Shown one piece after another: positions 1 through 5,159 of a stretch of DNA of 5,159 nucleotides (position 1 is the first letter of the stretch; every line of letters starts with the position of its first letter). The stretch comes from Saprospiraceae bacterium (lineage in GTDB: Bacteria > Bacteroidota > Bacteroidia > Chitinophagales > Saprospiraceae): contig CANETR010000203.1 in NCBI GenBank assembly GCA_947441325.1, positions 1-5,159 of the forward strand, read 5' to 3'. Below the pieces are notes generated by a model, which ran no database searches, was not told where the DNA came from, and was given only the letters and a program-made list of their open reading frames with translations. The position numbers were made by a program, and so were the translations under genes.

Positions 1-807
1 CATCCAATTGCCTGACGCATCGATTCGTGCCATCATTATGTCGACATGCGAAGGGCTGCTGTAATAGTTTTGACCAGGCATGAGCAAACTGTCTCTATAC
101 TCTGCAGCAATCCATGCCGAGCCATCGGGAAGCGGACAAATCGTTTTGGCCTTGGCCCATTTGGCATAGGGGGCATCTTTTATCCATTGAGCATCTCCGT
201 TAGCGCCTTCCAACTTCAGCACAAAGAGGTTGTACGCATTTTGACAAAAGAGGGCATTATTGTCAAAACGCAGGCTGTCGTTATAATCTCCTGAAATCCA
301 CAGAAATTGCCCATCGGGCGACACTTGCATATCAAGTACATGGACTATACCCTTGAGATTAAATTGTTTGGCCCAAATCAGCTGGCCATTGTTGTTGAAT
401 TTGGCAATAAAATTTGTTACGAGATTACTGTTCAATTGATTATTGCCTATCTGCAACTGTCCAGAGTAGGTTCCGCTCAAATAAAAATTACCGAAGCTAT
501 CGGAGCAAACAGCATTCAAATCATTGTTTTGTGCATTGCCAATAGCGCTAGAAAAAAGATTTTGTCCCTGATCATTGTATGCCGCAAAATAAATGTCTGA
601 AGCACCTGCCGAGCTGAATGTGTTGCTACCCAAACTTATATTCTGCTGATATATTCCTGAAACAAGAACATGCTGGCCTATTTTCACAATTGACTTGCAG
701 GCATCTCCCCCTGGTCCGCCGATTATTTGCGGATTGTTACAGAACTGCGACTTTAGTGGCAGAACGATACAGAGAAATAGCAAAAAGAAAATCAATCGAA
801 AATTCAT
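1..807 (-). CDS. Secreted beta-propeller-type repeat protein, N-terminal part (partial at left edge)
   Basis: This frame reads without a stop from an ATG at 807 to base 1, giving 269 residues; the C-terminus lies outside the window. Residues 1-21 form a signal peptide: a short basic start (MNFR), a hydrophobic core (LIFFLLFLCIVLPL) and a likely cleavage near Ser20-Gln21. Cys23 is not in a good lipobox, so a lipoprotein is unlikely. The rest shows about four degenerate repeats with a period near 61 residues, starting at about 35, 95, 157 and 218. Each has a strand ending in a Gly-rich turn (DSFGNFYLSGTY, SPDGQFLWISGDY, LPDGSAWIAAEY), then a variable loop, then a D/N-x-F/Y-x-A-K-type strand closing with G-x-x-x-W (TNFIAKFNNNGQLIWAKQF). 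This resembles the SBBP or delta-60 repeats of Bacteroidota surface proteins, which are thought to fold as beta-propellers. The function is unknown. The gene is transcribed away from ccmE. A C-terminal type IX secretion or adhesion domain may follow outside the window; that is inference. Confidence 0.85.
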   Translation of the reverse strand, partial: MNFRLIFFLLFLCIVLPLKSQFCNNPQIIGGPGGDACKSIVKIGQHVLVSGIYQQNISLGSNTFSSAGASDIYFAAYNDQGQNLFSSAIGNAQNNDLNAVCSDSFGNFYLSGTYSGQLQIGNNQLNSNLVTNFIAKFNNNGQLIWAKQFNLKGIVHVLDMQVSPDGQFLWISGDYNDSLRFDNNALFCQNAYNLFVLKLEGANGDAQWIKDAPYAKWAKAKTICPLPDGSAWIAAEYRDSLLMPGQNYYSSPSHVDIMMARIDASGNWM

Positions 808-813
808 AATGCC

Positions 814-877
814 CAAAAATAAGCTAAATTTTTCCTAATAAGGAGTCGACTATCATTATTACAAACAAAAAAACCTA
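814..877 (-). promoter_or_regulatory. Candidate Bacteroidota -7 boxes for the minus-strand repeat protein gene
   Basis: On the minus strand, TATTTTTG at 821-814 fits the Bacteroidota -7 consensus TAnnTTTG exactly. It lies only six bases before the ATG at 807, so it would give a leaderless or nearly leaderless mRNA. A second, 7-of-8 match, TAGGTTTT at 877-870, would give a leader of roughly 55 bases, which is more usual. Neither has a clear TTTG at the expected -33 distance. The assignment rests on consensus matching in an AT-rich stretch and is weak. Confidence 0.25.
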
Positions 878-883
878 CTTTTG
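876..883 (+). promoter_or_regulatory. Candidate -7 promoter box for the ccmE-ccmF operon
   Basis: TACTTTTG matches the Bacteroidota sigma-A -7 consensus TAnnTTTG at all fixed positions. Transcription would start near 889-891, leaving a leader of about 95 bases before the ccmE ATG at 986. No convincing TTTG is visible at the -33 position (about 852-857). The box also argues against the in-frame upstream ATG at 890, which would sit on the predicted transcription start. Confidence 0.4.
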
Positions 884-985
884 TGTTAAATGAGCATAGT
901 AAAAGTTAATACAGAATTGCAAATTATTTGCCTTTCGCCATTTGCCTTATTATTAAACTTAAACGCATTTTATTTAATTTCATTT

Positions 986-1384
986 ATGAAAAAGACACAT
1001 ATAATTGCACTAATTGTTATTGCTGCCGCAATTGGCATTCTTATTACCATGCTTGGCAATTTCGATACCTACAGCAATTTTAATGAGGCTGCAGCATCAA
1101 AAGGTAAAACCCACACGGTTATTGGACATTATGTTCCCGGTACGGCGCAATACGATCCGACTATAAATGCGAATTCTTTTTCCTTTGTGATGCGCGATGA
1201 AAAAGGTATTGAGAAAAAGGTTATCAGCAACACCGAAAAGCCACAGGATTTTGAACGCTCTGAGCAGATTCAAATCAAAGGTTATATGAAGGATGAAGTG
1301 TTCATCGCAACCGACATGCAGCTGAAATGCCCTTCTAAATATCAGGATCAGGCCATACAGAACAGCAAACAGGCCTCGAGGTAA
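986..1384 (+). CDS. ccmE: Cytochrome c maturation protein CcmE, CxxxY type (periplasmic heme chaperone)
   Basis: This 132-residue protein binds heme covalently in the periplasm and passes it to CcmF for attachment to apocytochrome c. Residues 1-4 are basic (MKKT), and residues 6-23 form a single membrane anchor with the rest outside. The following OB-fold-like domain carries landmarks I recall from Bacteroidota CcmE: a YDP turn at 56-58, FSFVM at 65-69, KPQDFERSEQ at 85-94 and KGYM at 98-101. The C-terminal motif KCPSKY puts Cys115 and Tyr119 where classical CcmE has His-x-x-x-Tyr (HDENY in E. coli), so this is the Cys variant known from System I*. I chose the ATG at 986. The in-frame ATG at 890 would add 32 residues with no family resemblance, ahead of a typical membrane-anchor start, and it coincides with the likely transcription start. 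No Shine-Dalgarno is visible, as usual in Bacteroidota. ccmF follows after 42 bases, but ccmA, ccmB and ccmC are not upstream, where a divergent gene lies. Confidence 0.9.
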   Translation: MKKTHIIALIVIAAAIGILITMLGNFDTYSNFNEAAASKGKTHTVIGHYVPGTAQYDPTINANSFSFVMRDEKGIEKKVISNTEKPQDFERSEQIQIKGYMKDEVFIATDMQLKCPSKYQDQAIQNSKQASR

Positions 1385-1426
1385 TAAAACAGATAGCCGT
1401 TTTTTTAGCAAAATCAGACACTTTTC

Positions 1427-3916
1427 ATGAATTATATCGGTGAACATCTTTGGGTGGGGATTTTAGGGCATACGCTAATTCTAATTGCCTTTGCCTCGGC
1501 TTTACTTTCGCTTCTTGCATATAGCTTTGGCACGAACAGCAAATTGGAAGGCAACTCAAGAAACTGGAAAATCATTGGCAGAATAGGCTTTGGCATGCAT
1601 AGCTTTTCCATCCTGGCTGTGATTTTTATGCTCTTTTTCATAATGATCAAGCGATATTATGAATATGAATATGTCTGGGGGCACACCTCCGATGATTTAC
1701 CTTTCCAGTACATTTTTTCGGCATTTTGGGAAGGCCAGGAAGGCTCCTTTTTGCTTTGGATGTTTTGGAATGTAGTTTTGGGGCTTATCCTAATGTTCAG
1801 TTCCAAAAAATGGGAAATGCCTGTAATGGCCACAATGGCCTTGGTACAGCTCTTCCTCAGCTCCATGATTTTGGGATTTTATATCGGCGCAGGCGATGCC
1901 CGTATAGGCTCCAATCCCTTTGCACTTCTGCGCGATGTGCACGAAGCCCCAATTTTTAACACCCCCAATTATTTGCAGACAGTAAAAGGAACGGGACTTA
2001 ATCCATTGTTACAGAATTATTGGATGACCATTCACCCTCCTACTCTTTTTCTAGGTTTTGCTTCTACCGTAGTACCCTTTGCTTTTGCGATTGCAGGCCT
2101 TTGGACTCGTGAGCACAAAGCCTGGATGAAACCTGCACTGGCCTGGGCTCTTTTCTCAGGAGCAATTTTAGGCACGGGCATTCTGATGGGTGGTGCATGG
2201 GCATACGAGGCACTCAGTTTTGGTGGTTACTGGGCCTGGGACCCTGTTGAAAATGCTTCGCTGGTGCCTTGGATCATAATGGTTGCCGGTATTCACACTG
2301 CACTAGCTGCAAAAAATTCTGACCATTCTATCAGAAGCACTTATCTGTTTTTTATATTTTCTTTTGTACTCATTGTATATTCGACTTTCCTCACCAGAAG
2401 TGGTGTACTGGGCGAAACCTCCGTGCATGCTTTTACAGAAATGGGCCTTGAATGGCAATTGATAGGATTTTTGGCTGTACTGACTATTTGGCCGCTCTGG
2501 ATGTATTTTTCAAGGTCACGCGGCATTCCAAAACCTGAAAAAGAAGAAAGTGCCTATTCACGGGAATTTTGGCTCTTTGTTGGTGCATTGGTGCTGCTAT
2601 TCTCTTCGGTACTGATAACTTTTACGACATCAATTCCTGTTTGGAACAAAATTGCCGATGGTTTTGCCTGGCTATTTGGTGCCGGCGATGTTCCCAATAT
2701 TGCTCCCCCAAAAGACGAAATAGAACATCATAACAGATTTCAGTTGTGGATTGGTGTGCTGATAGGTTTACTTTCAGGTGTTACAATTCTTATGCGATAT
2801 AAAGTTTCTGACATTAGCGACAATTACAAAAAGTTTCTCATCAGGCATCTTGGCATTGCACTGGCCATCTCAACAGTTTTGACCATTCCGCTTATGATTT
2901 TGGCTGGAATAGTTGCCTGGCAATATTGGCTATTGGTATGGAGCGGACTTTTCACCGTGGTTTCCAATTTGGATTATATCATCAGTGTGTTGCGTGGCAA
3001 GTTTAAAGTTACAGCAGCTCCTGTGGCACATATTGGTTTTGGATTATTGATGCTTGGTGTTGTTTATTCGGGAGTATTGAAAAGACCAATATCTACAGGT
3101 TTTAATAGCATCGAAGTCAATGATCTTAATCCGCAATCGAACAAAAACGTATTGGTTGCCAAAGGTGATAGTATTCCGATTGGAGAAGGTTATTCTGTTC
3201 AATACACTCGCGACTGGCCGCAAGGAAATATGCAGTTTTTTGAATTGAAGTTTACCAAAAAGGATTCGAGTGGCAAAATATTGGACCAGTTTACAACGAC
3301 CCCAAATGTCATCCGCGATTCCTTGCCAAATGGCAAATATAAGTTCCGCGCTGCAAATCCTAATACCAGACATTATCTGGGTCGCGATGTATTTACGCTT
3401 GCAGTTCCTAATTGGGCATTCGACGATCCTGAAAAGCCAAAAGAAAAAAAGGAACAGTGGCAGTCGCACAAAATGGCGCAGGGCGATACTATCTATACCA
3501 AAAGACATTATGTTGTGTTCTCACTTATTGCCAATGAAATTCCCAAAATGCAGGGTTATACCTATCAGGAAGGCGACATACCCGTAACCGCAGTTTTGGA
3601 AGTACATGAATTGAAAAGCAATAAAATGTGGGAAGCCAAACCACTCTTCTTTATTAGAGAATCTACAGCCAATAATGTCCCCTTCGAAATAAAAGAACTT
3701 GGCTTGACTTTCAGGCTGCCCCAAATACTCCCCGAGGAGAAGAAAATGTTGGTTGAAGTACTGGATGCAAATCCCGAAGGCGATTATGTTGTTGTTCAAG
3801 CCTTAATTTTCCCTGGTATCAATTGGGTTTGGTTGGGTTCCATTATGATGATGATCGGCTTGCTAATGGGTATGTGGGAAAAGTTGCGAAAAGTAAAAAC
3901 AGCTAAAGTAGATTAA
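1427..3916 (+). CDS. ccmF: Cytochrome c maturation protein CcmF (heme lyase component)
   Basis: This 829-residue inner-membrane protein takes heme from holo-CcmE and joins it to the CxxCH cysteines of apocytochrome c. I count about 15 hydrophobic helices. The tryptophan-rich WWD signature is at 264-281 (FGGYWAWDPVENASLVPW). Other family blocks are FWEGQEGSFLLW at 100-111, LNPLLQNYWMTIHPP at 191-205 and TRSGVLGETSVHAF at 323-336. By motif comparison with E. coli CcmF, His203 (HPP) and His334 (SVHAF) should be the periplasmic heme ligands flanking WWD. His290 and His535 (AHIGFGLLMLG) are candidates for the membrane b-heme ligands; this mapping is inferred. Between the helix ending near 550 and the last helix at 797-817 lies a periplasmic domain of about 245 residues with a charged Lys/Glu-rich segment at 666-682. 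It is much larger than the matching loop of the 647-residue E. coli protein. The ATG at 1427 gives a typical N-terminus. The gene lies 42 bases after ccmE and 10 bases before a lipoprotein gene. No frameshift is seen. Confidence 0.95.
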   Translation: MNYIGEHLWVGILGHTLILIAFASALLSLLAYSFGTNSKLEGNSRNWKIIGRIGFGMHSFSILAVIFMLFFIMIKRYYEYEYVWGHTSDDLPFQYIFSAFWEGQEGSFLLWMFWNVVLGLILMFSSKKWEMPVMATMALVQLFLSSMILGFYIGAGDARIGSNPFALLRDVHEAPIFNTPNYLQTVKGTGLNPLLQNYWMTIHPPTLFLGFASTVVPFAFAIAGLWTREHKAWMKPALAWALFSGAILGTGILMGGAWAYEALSFGGYWAWDPVENASLVPWIIMVAGIHTALAAKNSDHSIRSTYLFFIFSFVLIVYSTFLTRSGVLGETSVHAFTEMGLEWQLIGFLAVLTIWPLWMYFSRSRGIPKPEKEESAYSREFWLFVGALVLLFSSVLITFTTSIPVWNKIADGFAWLFGAGDVPNIAPPKDEIEHHNRFQLWIGVLIGLLSGVTILMRYKVSDISDNYKKFLIRHLGIALAISTVLTIPLMILAGIVAWQYWLLVWSGLFTVVSNLDYIISVLRGKFKVTAAPVAHIGFGLLMLGVVYSGVLKRPISTGFNSIEVNDLNPQSNKNVLVAKGDSIPIGEGYSVQYTRDWPQGNMQFFELKFTKKDSSGKILDQFTTTPNVIRDSLPNGKYKFRAANPNTRHYLGRDVFTLAVPNWAFDDPEKPKEKKEQWQSHKMAQGDTIYTKRHYVVFSLIANEIPKMQGYTYQEGDIPVTAVLEVHELKSNKMWEAKPLFFIRESTANNVPFEIKELGLTFRLPQILPEEKKMLVEVLDANPEGDYVVVQALIFPGINWVWLGSIMMMIGLLMGMWEKLRKVKTAKVD

Positions 3917-3926
3917 AGCCCAGCTT

Positions 3927-4292
3927 ATGTTCAGGTTTTCACTATACAAATGCTTATTCATTGCTTCTAATCTATTTTTATTTGCTTGTTCCTCAGAATA
4001 TAGCGAAGCTACAGAAATGGGCCATAAATGGTGTACTTGCAATGAAACAATGGGTAAGCTCTATAAAGAGATGAATGCCACTGACAAACAACTAAATAAA
4101 GACGCTATAGCAGTAAAAATACTCGCAGAACAGGCAAATGTGCTACAATGTATGGGGGGTGAGGAAAAATTGAGACTCCTAAATGATCAATTCTCCGGAA
4201 CAGATTTTCAAAAGTATTTTGATAAAGCAAGATTAAACAAATGCCCTGAAAGGCTAAAGTTGCTTTCAAAAAAGGGAAATTCCGTTCGTTAA
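3927..4292 (+). CDS. Small cysteine-containing lipoprotein of unknown function, downstream of ccmF
   Basis: This is a 121-residue protein I cannot assign to a characterised family. Residues 5-20 are hydrophobic and end in LFACSS. Leu18-Phe19-Ala20-Cys21 is a slightly unusual lipobox (Phe at -2), so Cys21 is probably lipidated and the protein exported. The mature part is polar and probably helical. It has four further cysteines: a CxC pair at 36 and 38 (HKWCTCNETMGKLY), Cys75 (NVLQCMGG) and Cys106 (LNKCPERL). This could allow two disulfides. From memory, small Bacteroidota lipoproteins with an early CxC or CxCM followed by helices and single cysteines are common and uncharacterised. There is no CxxCH, so it is not itself a c-type cytochrome. 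The ATG lies 10 bases after the ccmF stop, so it is very likely cotranscribed with ccmE and ccmF. A thiol-related or chaperone role in cytochrome c assembly is a guess from position. Confidence 0.8.
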   Translation: MFRFSLYKCLFIASNLFLFACSSEYSEATEMGHKWCTCNETMGKLYKEMNATDKQLNKDAIAVKILAEQANVLQCMGGEEKLRLLNDQFSGTDFQKYFDKARLNKCPERLKLLSKKGNSVR

Positions 4293-4334
4293 AACAAAAT
4301 AAAGAATACCATTGTTATTAAGTTTGTCTATTTT

Positions 4335-4356
4335 TATTAAAATTTTATTTTTAATA
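4335..4356. terminator. AT-only inverted repeat, possible weak terminator after the ccm operon
   Basis: A perfect 8-base inverted repeat, TATTAAAA at 4335-4342 and TTTTAATA at 4349-4356, encloses a 6-base loop. It starts about 43 bases after the lipoprotein stop codon. Short T-runs lie on both sides (4331-4335 and 4373-4377). The stem has no G-C pair, so its stability as an RNA hairpin would be low, and such palindromes arise easily by chance in AT-rich DNA. The position fits the end of the ccmE-ccmF-lipoprotein transcript, but the call is tentative. Confidence 0.3.
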
Positions 4357-4422
4357 TACTCTAATATCTGTTTTTAAAAATGCTAACCAAATAAATTATC
4401 AGAATAAAATTATGTAGCAAGC

Positions 4423-4453
4423 TTGTAAAGTCTTTTTATTATTTTTACCTTTA
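4423..4453 (+). promoter_or_regulatory. Candidate promoter for the BNR propeller gene
   Basis: A TTG at 4423-4425 lies 20 bases before TACCTTTA at 4446-4453, which matches seven of eight positions of the Bacteroidota -7 box TAnnTTTG. The spacing is reasonable for the -33/-7 architecture of this phylum. Transcription would start near 4460, giving a leader of about 25 bases before the ATG at 4485. The support is consensus matching only. Confidence 0.35.
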
Positions 4454-4484
4454 TCTTACTATATTATTTTACCTAAACTTACCT

Positions 4485-5159
4485 ATGAAATTGAAATTTT
4501 TACACTATACCATTCTTATTAGTTCTTTTCTCATAGTATCTTTTATTCTTCTTAAAAGCTATGGTAATTTTTCCCAAAAATCAAATGCTTCTTTGAACTT
4601 TGATTTGGTAAGGCATGTTTCGCTAAAACCTGAAAAAAAAGGAAAGAAAAAGAGCAGCGAGGAACGTGCTATGTTCAACTTAGCCCGCGAATTGCACGAA
4701 TACTACCGACAGGTAAATCCAACTACCGGAACTGTTTCAAAAGCGGATAAAGCCGCTGAACAAAGAGCGGCAATGATGGCTCCTATTGCTTATGAAGGAC
4801 GCAAAGCAAATGTAAGCAGCTTGGGTAATTTTACCACACGTGGCCCAGGTAATTTGGGTGGACGAACCCGTGCAGTTGTCTTTGACCGATCTGATGCAAC
4901 AGGCAATACCATGATGGCCGGTGCAGTCAGTGGCGGTGTATTCCGTACAACAAACGCTGGTGCAACATGGATTCGTGTATCGCCAATGGACCAACAGCAT
5001 AATGTTACCGCTATTGCTCAAGATCCACGTGCAGGCTTTCAAAATATTTGGTACTATGGTACCGGTGAGGGTTCCGGAAACAGCGCATCCTTCAATGGTG
5101 CATTTTATGCCGGGCATGGCGTTTGGCGATCTACCGACAATGGGCTTACCTGGACACAG
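4485..5159 (+). CDS. Exported BNR/Asp-box beta-propeller protein, N-terminal part (partial at right edge)
   Basis: The frame is open from the ATG at 4485 to the last base, giving 225 residues; the C-terminus is outside the window. Residues 1-25 are a signal sequence or membrane anchor (MKLKFLHYT, then a hydrophobic run ILISSFLIVSFILL). Residues 48-100 are strongly charged and probably helical, with a Lys-rich start (KPEKKGKKKSSEER). The propeller begins at about 113 with GPGNLGGRTRAVVFD, followed by the phrase AGAVSGGVFRTTNAGATW. Two Asp-box motifs (S/T-x-D/N-x-G-x-T-W) are visible: Thr155 to Trp162 and Ser216 to Trp223. This arrangement is typical of the sialidase/sortilin (VPS10)-like propeller proteins that Bacteroidota secrete, often with a C-terminal type IX sorting domain. 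Asp-boxes are structural turns and do not prove glycosidase activity, so I name no substrate. The gene appears to have its own promoter and to be independent of the ccm genes. Confidence 0.88.
   Translation, partial: MKLKFLHYTILISSFLIVSFILLKSYGNFSQKSNASLNFDLVRHVSLKPEKKGKKKSSEERAMFNLARELHEYYRQVNPTTGTVSKADKAAEQRAAMMAPIAYEGRKANVSSLGNFTTRGPGNLGGRTRAVVFDRSDATGNTMMAGAVSGGVFRTTNAGATWIRVSPMDQQHNVTAIAQDPRAGFQNIWYYGTGEGSGNSASFNGAFYAGHGVWRSTDNGLTWTQ

Larger units (their letters stand above)
4293..4484. other. AT-rich intergenic spacer between the lipoprotein gene and the propeller gene
   Basis: This 192-base stretch is extremely AT-rich and has no plausible coding frame. It holds an AT-only inverted repeat (4335-4356) and a candidate promoter for the downstream gene (4423-4453), described separately. 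No RNA gene or riboswitch-like structure is recognisable. Confidence 0.6.

Noticed and set aside
46..809. Three short plus-strand frames (46-294, 307-600, 618-809)
   Set aside because: They lie opposite an uninterrupted 269-codon minus-strand frame with a signal peptide and protein repeats, and their translations show no family features.
890..985. An in-frame ATG at 890 that would lengthen CcmE by 32 residues
   Set aside because: The extension has no resemblance to CcmE, would place extra hydrophobic sequence before a standard MKK membrane-anchor start, and begins at the transcription start predicted from the TACTTTTG box.
1097..1447. A 116-codon minus-strand frame across ccmE and the ccmF start
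   Set aside because: It lies opposite clear ccmE coding sequence, has no recognisable motif and is explained as a shadow frame.
3044..3508. A 154-codon minus-strand frame inside ccmF
   Set aside because: The opposite frame is continuous CcmF. This frame's translation has no domain-like pattern and no plausible start context.
4032..4040. The CxC of the lipoprotein as a c-type heme site
   Set aside because: A heme c site needs CxxCH. Here Cys36-Thr-Cys38 is followed by Asn-Glu with no histidine ligand, and no CxxCH occurs elsewhere in the protein.
4319..4326. An exact TAnnTTTG match (TAAGTTTG) as promoter of the BNR gene
   Set aside because: It has no -33 partner and lies before the candidate terminator. 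It would leave a leader of about 150 bases, so the 4423-4453 candidate is better placed.
4737..5117. A 126-codon cysteine-rich minus-strand frame at the right end
   Set aside because: It is antisense to the Asp-box propeller sequence. The cysteines come from reverse-reading Gly, Ala and Thr codons (for example gca read as tgc).

Overview
The window looks like a piece of a Bacteroidota chromosome. The evidence is a cytochrome c maturation pair of the Bacteroidota type (a short CcmE ending in a KCPSKY motif and an 829-residue CcmF), genes without Shine-Dalgarno sequences, promoter-like TAnnTTTG boxes, a small cysteine-rich lipoprotein, and two large secreted beta-propeller-type proteins of the kind common in gliding or type IX-secreting members of the phylum. 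I cannot place it below phylum level.

Layout. Positions 1-807 hold the 5' part of a minus-strand gene for a secreted repeat protein; it is open to the left edge and its C-terminus lies outside the window. A divergent intergenic region (808-985) separates it from a plus-strand run: ccmE (986-1384), ccmF (1427-3916) and a small cysteine-containing lipoprotein gene (3927-4292). The gaps are 42 and 10 bases, so these three are probably one transcript. A very AT-rich spacer (4293-4484) with an AT-only inverted repeat and a candidate promoter follows. Then comes the 5' part of a plus-strand gene (4485 to the right edge) for an exported protein with Asp-box (BNR) beta-propeller repeats.

How the genes fit together. 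CcmE is the membrane-anchored periplasmic heme chaperone, and CcmF is the heme-handling integral membrane protein that receives heme from holo-CcmE and attaches it to apocytochrome c. The CcmE here has a Cys-x-x-x-Tyr heme-attachment motif in place of the classical His-x-x-x-Tyr, which is the signature of the variant system called System I*. The lipoprotein gene directly behind ccmF encodes an extracytoplasmic protein with four cysteines in its mature part besides the lipidated one. A role in cytochrome c maturation is possible but rests only on position. The two flanking propeller genes appear to be separate transcription units with no visible link to heme.

There are no RNA genes, CRISPR arrays, insertion sequences or attachment sites that I can support. 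The most interesting item is the compact ccmE-ccmF-lipoprotein unit with a CxxxY CcmE and an enlarged CcmF periplasmic domain. It is best described as a little-characterised variant of a known pathway, not a new system.
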